Shown here piece by piece: positions 1-11,121 of a stretch of DNA of 64,000 nt. The stretch lies in contig OZ024787.1 of assembly GCA_964017065.1 (NCBI GenBank), forward strand, positions 10,031,666-10,095,665. The letters run 5' to 3'. A program made the translations under genes and the position numbers. This DNA comes from Haliclona indistincta. Lineage: Eukaryota; Porifera; Demospongiae; Haplosclerida; Chalinidae. Within the stretch, counting starts at the first letter, position 1. Every line of letters begins with the position of its first letter. A model generated the notes under the pieces. It searched no databases, was not told the origin of the DNA, and worked only from the letters and a program-made list of their open reading frames with translations.

Positions 1-65
1 ACTGCATGGACACTCGGGATTAAGTATTTCATTATTAACTTCCCAAAAGACGCCAGATATATTGA

Positions 66-262
66 AATTTCACAGAATACAATCCTCACTCACTATGTTG
101 ATCGTGGAACAAACCGGCAGCTGCATCATAGTGAAGAACATCGACAGGCGCGAGACCGAGAGAGATCCCGGCGGATAGGAGATCCCAGCGGATAGAGAGA
201 GGTAGGAGAATAAGCTGTTACAGGATATTCTTCGAGACCGAGTTCGAGGCGGAAGAGCATGT
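66..262 (-). pseudogene. Relic of an unidentified divergent gene (copy 1)
   Basis: The minus strand resembles a segment also present at 28.2-28.46 kb and 43.13-43.32 kb, encoding LEEYPVT, then SLSVSRL-type residues, then VCSTINIVSED. Here a 17-nt tandem duplication of the stretch around 165-200 shifts the frame, so this copy cannot read through. It lies about 0.9 kb upstream of the first NHL gene and points away from it, as at the other two sites, so it belongs to the ancestral duplicated unit. I do not recognise the family. Confidence 0.35.
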
Positions 263-379
263 TACGTTGATCCTTCAGAGATACGCCCACATTCCATATG
301 TAGGCGGAGCTTTTAGTAACAGTCGAGTCTGTCTACAATAAATCGAGCATGTCAAAACATTATCCACTGCAGAGACTCG

Positions 380-500
380 ATGTGATGCATCTGCCTTGGG
401 CGTGACATATTAACAAATGCACTGCCCTTTTAATAGCTGTAGGACAAGGTGACCACAGGTCTAGTATTCAATCCAAGACAATTAACGTAGAGAAAGCAAA
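380..500 (-). pseudogene. Relic of WIPI propeller exon upstream of N1
   Basis: The stretch with tgcactgcccttttaatag, aggtgaccacaggtctag and tccaagacaa resembles, with deletions, the minus-strand antisense of the largest WIPI exon (39636-39917). The same degenerate block precedes other NHL copies at about 6664-6775, 28741-28870 and 43965-44100. It is non-coding here. Confidence 0.4.
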
Positions 501-650
501 AGACCAATCATAGATGTCAGCGAATTTGAGGTGATCTTTGTGACACAATGAGCTGCATATTATACCAACTGTATGGTGTGCAGTACCAAGACTGTACCGA
601 CTTCAGACAAGTTATACTGTGAATCATGGTAATGTTGCATGTTCTTCAGT

Positions 651-666
651 GGGGGGGGGGGGGGGG
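651..666. repeat. Poly-G tract
   Basis: A run of sixteen G residues in the upstream region of the first NHL gene. The equivalent place near 44.24 kb has only a short G run, so this is a length-variable homopolymer. Confidence 0.9.
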
Positions 667-901
667 TGGGTTAATTTACTTGCTTTTGTAAGCCTATCCT
701 AATGTTTACAAACGGTATCCATATTCCCATCTGGCTGTTTACTTTTCCAAAAGTTTTGTCAAAACTCTTTGGTTTACTTTCTATGGTTGCACACACACAT
801 TGAATCCTAATAAGGTAATGTTTTAATGATAGCCAGCCTACATGTAGGAGTGGTTTGGTTTTTATTTGAACTAGACAATAGACTACCAGCCCTTGTCTGG
901 A

Positions 902-1182
902 CCTATATGCATATATTCTTTATTGGTGATTCAACTGCTACAGCCAAGTTAAGGCATCTATAGTGTGATCTTGTGACAGGTGTTGAGGGGCTCATAATAT
1001 TGTTGCTGCATTGAAGGTAAGCAATTGATTCATCATGTTTACAAATTGTCACTTCTTTCCTTATAGCTATTTTTACCAGCTTACATACACTCAACCAGCT
1101 AAGCTATTAGTGATACAACTGTGCCTGCAGTGCTGCATGATTGACGGAACCACACTTAGACCAGTATGGCTAGCTAGCTGCC
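902..1182 (+). promoter_or_regulatory. Conserved 5' leader with a 50-nt intron
   Basis: This block is nearly identical upstream of all NHL copies. It contains a consensus donor (ttgaag|gtaagc at 1016/1017) and acceptor (ccttatag ending 1066), giving a likely 5'-UTR intron of 50 nt. It also has the conserved run gtgatacaactgtgcctgca just before the start codon. The same donor and acceptor recur before N2-N6, while the acceptor is lost before N7. Conservation suggests it is transcribed as leader. No TATA box is assigned. Confidence 0.5.
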
Positions 1183-3789
1183 ATGTCTGATAGTAAGTCA
1201 GTGTGTGGTTCATTTCAGGTTATAATAATTTTATTATGTTTTCACATGCAGACACACAGCTACTAACAGTGCAGGCTCTGCTGGAGGAGCTCAGGGAGGT
1301 TGACGATTGGTACTTGTTTGGAGCCTACCTGGGTGTTCCTGTCTACAAGTTGAACGAGATTCAGTCTACTAGTGAGAACAGGGGAGTAGAGAGATGTAAG
1401 CTGGACATGTTACAGTACTGGCTCAACACCACCACGACTGCCTCATGGAGAGATATTGCCAGAGCGCTTGAGCAGATGGATAAGCTGACATTGGCTGCTA
1501 AATTGAAACGAAAATTTCTGTGGAGTACGACATCGGGTATGCACATTAATTATAATATTATTACATAATTGTTGCATTTTACAGCAGAGCCAGTCTCAGG
1601 ATCAACTGATAGTGACACTGAGCCATTGTCTCCTACTGCACTCTCTACTGCTGATGTTGAAGCTGATGTGAAGGTAGTGAGAGGAATACAAGACTTGGAG
1701 AGCTCCTTCTCTAATATGCTACTTGACATGATGGATGCTCTTGCTGAATGTAATCTGTCAAAAATGCAGTTCTTCCTCGATGACTTGTTCGATACTGATG
1801 AGTTTAGCAGTTGTGACACAGTTGATAAACTGTTACGTCAGCTTCGTCAGGGCCACATCGACACATTCAATGTTTACTACCTTCAACAGCTCATTAGCCG
1901 TTTCCATCGAAGTGATGCTGCTATCAAGTCCATTAAAGAATATGAGGAGAAGAGAGAACAATTTCTTTACACCACAACTGTTAAAGACTTCCAACAGGCT
2001 ATTGTGAGTAAAGCAGAGACCCTCCCACCTAAAGGAATGGCTGAAATGACAATCAGAATACCTTCAGAGCTGAACATCAACGAAAGTAACAAGCGAACAT
2101 TAAAAGATGTGGAAAAACTAGCCAAAAGAGCCTTTCAAGGTTGTGAAAACTCCTTCATCAGCATAAAAGTGAAGCCAGGGTCCATCATCATCACATGGTA
2201 TGTGCCTGAGTCACTGTGTGAGGAACTAGAGCGACTGACACGTGAGAATGCTGCTGTACTGAGAGAGGAGGGAGTGGAGGAGGTGAATATAGTAGGAAGA
2301 AAGAGAGTGTTCCTCTCCACTCAGGAAGATTGGCTGAAGGTGAGGGCTCAGATGATCACTCTATAAGTATAATAACTAATTTTTTTGTCTATTTGCAGAA
2401 GAATACCAAAGAAACAACTGGTATTATTTTTAATATTTTACCTTTTTGTGGAATGTCAATATAATTATTACTTTTTATAGTGGTTCAAGAGCAGGCAGCA
2501 GAGATAGCTCAACTGAAGTCAGAAGTAAAGAATGCTGAAGAGAAATTGGCGAATGCTGACAAAAGTGAGAAATAATATACACTGTAATCATACTGATCAA
2601 TTGATATTATTGTGTGCCAGTATTACTTGAGAAGAAGAAAAGGGTCACAGAGATGGAAACTACACTAGGACACCTAATACATGTCAATGGAGAGGGTAGA
2701 GAGAGAGTTACAGCTGGTCAGATGACTTCTATTGAACTGAGTGTCCCTTCCCAAGCTACTTTATTATTTCCTTTCCTTCTTGACCAGCTCTCCTGTAAAT
2801 TGACAGAACCTAACTCCCAACATGTGGAGTGCAGCATCACCTCCACCCAGCCAGGGATGGCCACAGTCAGTTACTTTCCCACACTACGTGGAACCCACCT
2901 GCTGAAGATCACTTTTGGTGACACTGACATACCAGGCAGCCCATTCAAAGTTAATGTACTACCATCCTTTGAGGTGCCAATAAACACAATCACTGGAGTC
3001 AACAGACCATGGGGTGTGGCTGTGAGTGAGAGTGGAGAGCTAGTAGTGAGTGAATACGATGATCGATGTATTAGTGTATTTGATAGAGTGGGCAAGAAGA
3101 TTAGAACATTTGGATCATATGGCTCTAACAAAGGAAAATTCAATTCTCCATATGGTGTATCCATCACTAGTGACAACCACATTCTTGTTGCTGACGGTTT
3201 TAATGACAGAATCCAGATGTTCACTATCGAGGGAAAATTTGAGAAATCAGTTGGAGAGAAAGGAAGCAAACCGCTCCAGTTCAACATCCCTGTAGGTATT
3301 GCAGTCCATCCCTCTGGTCTGGTGTTTGTTGTTGATGAATTTAACTATCGTATTCAAGTGCTGTATCCTGACCTGTCATTCTCTCACATGTTTGGTAGTG
3401 AAGGTAGTGGACCAGGACAGTTAAACCGTCCTAATGATGTAGCCTATGACAGTAGTGGTATAGTGTATGTCACTGACTGGCTCAATCATCGTGTCCAATC
3501 ATTCTCTGCTGATGGGCAGTTCATCTCTTCATTTGGTTGTGAAGGATCTCAACCGGGTCAGCTTTATCGTCCCAGTGGCATCTGTATTGACTCCACCGAC
3601 ACTGTGTATGTCACTGATGAAAGTTATCGTGTGTCAGCTTTTAGTAGAAATGGAAAATTCCTCAAGTGTTTTGGTAAACGAGGAACTGGAGTGGGAGAGC
3701 TAATGTATCCTACTGGTATAGCAGTGGACAATACTACTGGAAATCTTTATGTATGTGATTACACCAATAGTCGTGTTGCCGTGTACTAA
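1183..3789 (+). CDS. N1: Death-DED-like-filamin-NHL adaptor protein, intact
   Basis: Spliced model: 1183-1192, 1252-1536, 1585-2339, 2399-2420, 2481-2564 and 2621-3789. All introns are GT-AG and 48-60 nt; total 2325 nt, 774 aa. Residues 5-97 form a Death domain (DDWYLFGAYLGV; W.DIARAL). Residues 138-215 look like a helical DED-type domain. Residues 250-345 are a compact alpha/beta domain (KPGSIIITWYVPESL) of unknown role. Residues 355-400 are coiled coil, 412-500 one filamin repeat (IPGSPF), and 503-774 a six-bladed NHL propeller ending RVAVY. The C-terminal half matches TRIM2/3/71 proteins, but there is no RING or B-box, so no E3 activity is predicted. A cytosolic death-fold adaptor that senses a ligand through the propeller is my inference. 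Start choice: only ATG-TCT-GAT-A joined to exon 2 keeps frame in every copy. An AATAAA overlaps the stop. Confidence 0.82.
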
Positions 3790-3945
3790 TAAAATACAAC
3801 AATAATTTCCTTTGTAATTCTGATACAATCATAATTATAATACATTACTGGTTCTCCCTAATGTCTGTTTGGCAAGTAAGATCAACAATTACATACCACT
3901 GCATGCATGCTGGTATCAGTATGGCGAAATGATATTCACTGTAAT

Positions 3946-5150
3946 CATACTGATCTATTATTGTGTGCCAGTATTACTTGAGAAGAAAAGATTCACAGAG
4001 ATGGAAACTACACTAGGACACCTAATACATGTCAATGGAGAGGGTAGAGAGAGAGTTACAGCTGGTCAGATGACTTCTATTGAACTGAGTGTCCCTTCCC
4101 AAGCTACTTTATCATTACCTTTCCTTCTTGACAAGCTCTCCTGTCAGCTGACAGACCCCAACTCTCAACATGTGAAGTGCAGCATCACCTCCACCCAGCC
4201 AGGGATGGCCACTGTCAGTTACACTCCCACACTACGTGGAGCCCACCAGCTGAAGATCACTGTTGGAGAGACTGACATACCAGGCAGCCCATTCACAGTT
4301 CATGTACTACCATCCCTTGAGATGAGAGGTGTCCCAATAAACACTATCACTGGAGTCTGCTATCCAAGGGGTGTGGCTGTGAGTGAGAGTGGAGAGGTAG
4401 TAGTGAGTGAACATGATGATCATTGTATTAGTGTATTAATTTGATAGAGAAGGCAAGAAGATTAGAACATTCGGATCATATGGCTCTAACAAAGGAGAAT
4501 TCAAGTATCCACGTGGTGTATCCATCACTAGTGACAACCACATTCTTGTTGCTGACGAAGGGAACAAAAGAATCCAGATGTTCACTATGGAGGGCGAATT
4601 TGAGAAATCAGTTGGAGAGGAAGAATTCAAACCACTCCAGTTCCAGTACCCTGCAGGTATTGCAGTCCATCCCTCTGGTCTGGTGTTTGTTGTTGATCAA
4701 TTAAACTATCGTATTCAAGTGCTGCATCCTGACTTGTCATTCTCTCACATGTTTGGTAGTGAAGGTAGTGGACCAGGACAGTTTAACCATCCTAATGATG
4801 TAGCCTACGACAGTAGTGGTATAGTGTATGTTACTGACTACTACAATAATCGTGTCCAATCATTCTCTGCTGATGGACAGTTCATCTCTTCATTTGGTAG
4901 TGAGGGATCCCAACCGGGTCAGCCCTGTCTTCCTCGTGGCATCTGTATTGACTCCACCGACACTGTGTATGTCACTGATGAAAATTATCGAGTGTCAGCT
5001 TTTAGTAGAAATGGAAAATTCCTCAAGTGTTTTGGTAAACAAGGAACTGGAATTGGAGAGCTAAATCATCCTAGTGGAATAGCGGTAGACAACACTACTG
5101 GAAATCTTTATGTATGTGATGATTTTAATCGTCGTGTTGTTGTGTACTAG
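3946..5150 (+). pseudogene. N1b: stray duplicate of the filamin-NHL exon
   Basis: A second copy of exon 6 begins with the end of exon 5 and intron 5 (from about 3946), keeps its acceptor (gtgtgccag ending 3971) and reads filamin plus the start of the propeller. It shifts frame through a 4-nt insertion near 4436-4443 (gtattaatttgatag against gtatttgatag). The remaining NHL blades read on in the new frame to 5150. No Death, DED or coiled-coil exons precede it. The intact acceptor means it could in principle be an alternative last exon for N1, giving a truncated two-blade product, but a dead tandem duplicate is simpler. Confidence 0.75.
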
Positions 5151-5794
5151 TAAAATACAACAATAACTTTCTTTGTAATTCTGATACAATCAAAATACAT
5201 TACTGGTTCTCCATAATGCAATAAAAATCAACATTCGTCAAATCAACATACCACTGCATGCGGGTATCAGTAAGGGTGATCATGCAGAGTGATTTCAGTC
5301 TTTACACAGTTTTTCTGCAATCATGTGAGTGATCATGTTTTGATGCCTGTCTGGACTGGTGAATTAATTGCATCTCAATGCATATGCAGAACATGCATTC
5401 ATAACATCTGTATGCATTTACTGATATTGCAACATTCATTTTTTTGGATCATTGATGGATTTATCACTATCACTATCATGCTGTACTCTCGATCAAATGC
5501 AGTGTTGCTCTACATTGTACCTGTAATCTCTAGGTCCAGTGGTTTATGTGCCAGTGTCTTTTATAACTACCTTTTAATTTTCTTTAATTATTTCAACATT
5601 GTTCAGTGATAATGAAAACCTGATACACATAATTTTAAACACGATGTGTGGTATAAAATAATTGTAATATAATAATGTTCTGAGCTGTAATATTCTCAAT
5701 AAGTGACGAGTGTGTGCATTGTGTGAGACAGAAAAATCAAATCATCGATATCTTGAAAATTCATCATCAGTGAGGTATGACTGTGTGTGCTTCT
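5151..5794. other. Conserved 3' flank between convergent N and W copies
   Basis: About 640 bp of AT-rich sequence with no coding potential. It is repeated almost exactly after N3 (18.78-19.42 kb), N4, N5 and, inverted, N7. It marks the invariant spacer of the duplicated unit and probably holds the facing 3' ends of the two genes. Confidence 0.6.
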
Positions 5795-6421
5795 CTATGA
5801 GTGTACAGAATGGGTTTTTGGAGGCGTGTCATCTTCGTCTTCATGGGGAGGAGGAGTCATGTGACTACCATGTGATCCAGTGGGTGTGGCTGCCAAACCG
5901 TACCCATGTGAAGAACCAAAAGCTAACCCTGATTGCTGCATAACAAAAGAAGAAGTAAGGAATTTGAGGAATGCAGTATCGGCTGACCCCACTGTGTTCC
6001 TCGGCATTAGGATCACCTAGTAGATTATGAGAAGAGAAGAAAAACCATAAATGAAGAGAACAGGCAATGTGATGGAGTGATAGTACCAACAGCTGAAATG
6101 CTGTGTAAGCTAGAACTTAACGTTGATCTATTTTAGTACCATAAGAATAGAATTGCTTTCTTCGTGTGTGTTGCGGCAATACCATTCTATTGTATACTCA
6201 AAAATTTTGATGTGAAAAAAAACAGCCTTATTTCGTCACATGATAAAGCATGGACAATTGAATATCCTGCTATTGTGTACAATGTGCTATACTGATAGAA
6301 GCATGCTGTGACTAACTTGAATTGCTTGTAGCGACACTCTACTCCTTCCCTGGGATCGATACTAGCCACATAGAGTATTGCCTCTGATGTAGCTACCATT
6401 ATTCTGTGAACACCACCAACA
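5795..6421 (-). pseudogene. W1: 3' fragment of a WIPI/PROPPIN gene
   Basis: Three terminal exons remain: 6317-6421 (VHRIMVATSEAILYVASID), 5988-6024 (LLGDPNAEEHSG) and 5795-5935 (GLAFGSSH to DTPPKTHSVHS, stop). The middle exon has lost its acceptor (the AG is AA, seen as 'tt' at 6025-6026) and its donor is GTCAGC instead of GTAAGC. Upstream propeller exons are missing except for a relic near 6664-6775. Convergent with N1. Non-functional. Confidence 0.75.
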
Positions 6422-6663
6422 CTATAGAAAGAAAAGATTAACACTGAAACATACCAACATGACAAAGTGCTGGTAGTAAATTTGATGCTTTCTTCAAGTA
6501 CTCAGCACATCGCTGAGTAACAGCTTTAATTCCATAATGTAGGCGGAGATTTTAGTAATTTTACCGCTCAAATTTATCGAACATGTCAATATTATAGACA
6601 TTATCCACTGTAGAGACTCGTTGTGATGCGTCTAAGTATACTACTTGTTCTGTAAAATGAGAA

Positions 6664-6775
6664 CTCGGCAAGTGATTGAGACCAGCCTTGGGTGGAATGT
6701 TAAAAAATGCACTGCCCTTTTACTAGCTGTAGGAGGTGACCAGATAGTATTCAATCCAAGACAACTCATTCACTC
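6664..6775 (-). pseudogene. Relic of large WIPI exon, upstream of N2
   Basis: The segment caagtgattgagaccagcct ... aggtgaccagatag ... caatccaagacaact aligns to the two ends of the W4 exon at 39636-39917, with its middle deleted. It is the displaced 5' continuation of W1 and no longer codes. Confidence 0.5.
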
Positions 6776-7554
6776 ATTGGCTGTCTTTTTACTTTCCAAA
6801 AGTTTTGTTAAAACTTTTTGGTTTACTTTCTATGATTGCACACACACATTCACTCCTAATAATTATGGTAATCTTTTAAGGATAGCCTGTAGGAGTCAAC
6901 GTAACTACCCTGAGGCAAAGGAGGCGCTTGCCTCCCAGAAATTAATATTCATAATGCTTACCTTTGCTTTCACTAGCTAGCTCCTGCATGCCTCACGAAA
7001 CTAAGCAGTAAACTAGAGGATTGACAATGCGATTGGAATTCTATAATGCACCTAGCTACTGTTGTTCTCAGGGTTTAAAATATGCTTTTGCAAGCCTATC
7101 TAAATATTATTTTTCAAACGTCATCCATATTCCATTTGTACATGGCTGTTGACTTTACAACTTTTCGTTTACCTTCTTTGGTTGCACATTCACATTCACT
7201 CCTAATATGGTAATCTTTAATGATAGCCGGCCTGTAGGAGTGGTTTGGATTATTTGACGTAGACAATAGACAACCAGACGTTGTCTGGACCTATGCAGAT
7301 ATTCTTTGTTGGTGATTCAACTGCTACAGCCAAGGCATCTATAGTGTGATCTTGTGACAGGTGTAGAGGGGCTCATAATATTGTTGCTGCATTCAAGGTG
7401 AGCAATCATCATGTTTACAAATTGACACTTCTTTCCTTATAGCTATTTTTACCAGCTTACATACACTCAACCAGCTAAGCTATTAGTGATACAACTGTGC
7501 CTTCAGTGCTGCATGATTGAACCACACTTAAACCAGTATGGCTAACTAGCTGCC
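6776..7554. promoter_or_regulatory. Upstream region of N2
   Basis: Unit-specific non-coding DNA ending in the conserved leader with the donor near 7400 and the acceptor near 7442. Apart from homology to the regions before N1, N4 and N6, nothing distinct is visible. Confidence 0.4.
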
Positions 7555-9405
7555 ATGTCTGATAGTAAGTCAGTGTGGGCCGTGTGGTTCATTTCAGGTT
7601 ATATTATGTCTTCACATGCAGACACACAGCTACTAACAGTACATTCTCTGCTGGAGGAGCTCAAGGAGGTTGATGACTGGTACTTGTTTGGAGCCTACCT
7701 GGGTGTTCCTGTCCACAAGTTGAATGAGATTCAGTCTACTAGTGAGCACAGAGGAGTAGAGAGATGTAAGCTGGACATGCTACAGTACTGGCTCAACACG
7801 AACATGATTGCCTCATGGAGAGATATTGCCAGAGCACTTAAGCAGATGGATAAGCTGACATTGGCTGCTAAATTGAAACAAAAGTATCTGTGGAGTATAT
7901 GACATCAAGTATGCAAATTATAAGTTCATGGTATTATTAATTCATTAATACATTTTGCATTTCATAGCAGAGCCAGTCACAGGATCAACTGATAGTGACA
8001 CTGAGCCATTGTCTCCTACTGCACTCTCCACTGCTGATGTTGAAAGTGATGTGAAGGTAGTGAGAGGAATACAAGACTTGGAGAGCTCCTTCTCTAATCT
8101 GCTACTTGACATGATGGATGCTCTTGCAAACTGTAATCTGTCAAAAATTCAGTTCTTCCTCAATGACTTGTTCGATACCGATGAGTTTAACAGTTGTGAC
8201 ACAGTCGATAAACTGTTACGTCAGCTTCGTCAAGGCCACGTTGACACATTCAATGTTTACTACCTTCAACAGCTCATTAGCCGTTTCCATCAAAGTGATG
8301 CTGCTATCAAGTCCATTAAAGAATATGAGGAAAGAGAGAACAGTTTCTTGATGCCACAACTGTTAAAGACTTCCAACAGGCTATTGTGAGCAATGCAGAG
8401 ACCCTCCCACCTAAAGGAATGGCTGAAATAACAATCAGAATACCTGCAGAGCTGAACATCAAAGAAAATAACAAGCGAACATTAAACGATGTGGAAAAAC
8501 TAGCCAGAAGAGCCTTTCAAGGTTGTGAAAACTCCTTCATCAGCATAAAAGTGAAGCCAGGGTCCATCATCATCACATGGTATGTGCCTGAGTCACTGTG
8601 TGAGGAACTAGAGCGACTGGCACGAGAGAATGCTGCTATACAGAGAGAGGGGGGAGTGGAGGAGGTGACCAAAGAAGGCCGGGATAAGAGAGTGTTCCTC
8701 TCCACTCAGGAAGATTGGCTGAAGGTGAGGGCTCAGATGGTGACTCTATAATTAATTTTTTTCTATTTGCAGAAGAATACCAAAGAAACAACTGGTATTT
8801 AATATTTTATCTTTTGTGGAATGTCAATATTAAATTTTATAGTGGTTCAAGAGCAGGCAGCAGAGATAGCTCAACTGAAGTCAGAAGTAAAGAATGCAAA
8901 AGAGAAATGGCAGCTAATGCTGACAAAAGTGAGAAATAATGTACACTGACTGTAATTATACTGATCAATTGATATTATTGTGTGCTAGTATTATTTGAGA
9001 AGAAGAAAAGAGTCACAGAGATGGAAACTACACTAGGACACCTAATACATGTCAATGGAGAGGGTAGAGGGAGCGCTACAGCTGGTCAGATGACTTCTAT
9101 TGAACTGAGTGTCCCTTCACAAGCTACTTTATCACTTCCTTTCCTTCTTGACAAGCTCTCCTATCAGCTGACAGACCCCAACTCTCAACATGTGGAGTGC
9201 TTCACCCAGCCAGGGATGGTCACAGTCAATTACACTCCCACACTACGTGGAGCCCACCATCTGAAGATAACTGTAGGAGACACTGACATACCAGGCAGCC
9301 CATTCACAGTTCATGTACTACCATCCTTTGAGGTGCCAATAAACACTATCACTGGATTCAACAGACCATGGGGTGTGGCTGTGAGTGAGTAGTAGGTAAT
9401 AGTTA

Positions 9406-9514
9406 TAACACCCCTACGAGGGAATTATCCGATTTACAGTCACGAGCACGAGGGCGCGAAGCGCCCGAGTGCGAGTGACTGTAAACGGATAATTCACGAG
9501 TATACGGGGTGTTA
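9406..9514. repeat. Long hairpin 1
   Basis: Inverted arms taacacccc ... ggggtgtta, with inner arms aattatccg/cggataatt and tacagtcac/gtgactgta and a GC-rich tip gggcgcgaagcgccc. Imperfect stem of about 50 bp. Confidence 0.75.
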
Positions 9515-9522
9515 GTATTAGT

Positions 9523-9678
9523 TATTGCCCTCACGCGAGGGCATTAACCGACATTAATGACCGCGGGAAAGTCGGTTGCCCGAGTTACGGTCGAGGGCGC
9601 AGCCCGAGACTGTACGAGGGCAACCGACTTTCCCGAGGTCATTAATGTCGGTTAATGCCCGAGTTGTGTAGGGCAATA
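9523..9678. repeat. Long hairpin 2
   Basis: Arms tattgccct/agggcaata, then gggcattaaccgacattaat / attaatgtcggttaatgccc, then gggaaagtcggttgccc / gggcaaccgactttccc, tip gggcgcagccc. The stem is about 70 bp, and its layout mirrors hairpin 1. Confidence 0.8.
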
Positions 9679-10648
9679 AATGATTTATTACATAGTTCAC
9701 CACTGTGAGCGCAATAACATCGCAAATTTTTCAAACTCGCAAAGACGCAACGGTCTGTTGCTATAGAAAACGCTACGCGCGGTCAATAACCTACATTAAT
9801 GCCCTCGAATAGAGCAATCCGATTGGTCAAAGATGACGTACTATGTAATAATAACTGATTTATTTCCGTTGCTAACGGTGGCCGCACCGTTGCTAAATGA
9901 CGTCAGTAAAACCGCATGGCCACGAGGTAAATAGCTGAGGTCGAGGTCATGGTAGGATCTGCTGTGTAGTGTAGAGACAGCGACCGCAAGGAGAGCGAAG
10001 CAAAGTGTGGAAAACAGGAAAGAAACTATTTATCGTCGTTTTGTGTGTGTCTAGCGCTTCGATCGTGCTATCAAGGGGCGAGTTATGCTACGTGTGGCCG
10101 CCGAGACTCGTTACACTACGATGTTCTAGGTGTGCTAAGCTAGAAGAACATTTCTTTAGCTCGTAGGATCTGTTGTGAATACGCTTTCTTGCTCTAAACT
10201 AAGTTTTTTGCCGGCAGTCCGTGACCTTTGCACCGAGGTACCATATCAAACATCAAAGGATAATATAGTCCTCATGACATAATCACATGGCACTTTAGTG
10301 CGTTTTAAACCACGGGCGGCAACTTTGATACACCCACGCAACGGGATATAATGAGTGAATATAATGATCATTGTATTAGTGTATTTGATAGAGATGGCAA
10401 GAAGATTAGAACATTCGGATCATACGGCTCTAACAAATGAAAATTCAATCGTCCACGCGGTGTATCCATCACTAGTGACAACTACATTCTTGTTGTTGGC
10501 AGCAGTCGAATCCAGATGTTTACTATGGAGGGAGAATTTGAGAAATCAGTTGGAGAGAAAGGAACCAAACCACTCCAGTTCCACTACCCTGCAGATATTG
10601 CAGTCCATCCCTCTGGTCTGGTGTTTGTTGCTGATGAATACAACCATC

Positions 10649-11121
10649 TTGTATCATAGTAGCCTCTAAGATCAAAGGCACCGCCAGGGAAATATATCGT
10701 ATGTATCCCTGCAATGGGGATTTTCCCTGTATACCCACCGGGTGGGTATACAGGGAAAATCCCCAGCGGTAAAGCCACTAATAGAGTCAGATGACTCACT
10801 CCACACAGTAAACAGTATTGACTGTGGGAGAAGCTTCGGTGGGGAGTGGTTCACCCATACCGAAGGTGAAGCTGGGCTAGGTATGCTCGCTTCTTATACA
10901 CAGCTTTCATGCTGATACTAATGGGACCTCATAAACGATTGACCTCATTAATTATGTCAATGGTTGCTATGATACAAGTCACCTATTCCATGCCCACCTG
11001 GTATGTATACCATTTACACTTGGCATTGTGCTAATAAACCCTCGGGCTACGCCCTCGGGTTTACTAACACAATACCTCGTGTATATGGTATACACACCTG
11101 GTAGGCATGGAATAACTACTA
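10649..11121. mobile_element. Second palindromic insertion in N2 exon 6
   Basis: Separates aaccatc from gtattcaagtgctgcatcct, which are adjacent in blade 3 of intact copies. Contains a near-perfect 49-bp palindrome (10716-10764) and a 131-bp inverted repeat (10984-11114: tattccatgcc ... ggcatggaata, tip ccctcgggctacgccctcggg). No ORF of note. Confidence 0.65.

Larger units (their letters stand above)
9397..10350. mobile_element. Palindrome-rich insertion in N2 exon 6
   Basis: Interrupts the first NHL blade between gctgtgagtgag and tgagtgaata, where the intact copies run continuously. It has two long hairpins (9406-9514 and 9523-9678) at its left end, then GC-richer DNA with no ORF. No clear target duplication is seen. 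Likely a non-autonomous DNA element. Confidence 0.6.

Noticed and set aside
2135..2320. Minus-strand frames of about 61 codons (MERNTL...) repeated opposite each N gene
   Set aside because: Antisense shadow of the conserved alpha/beta exon; repeated only because that exon is conserved.
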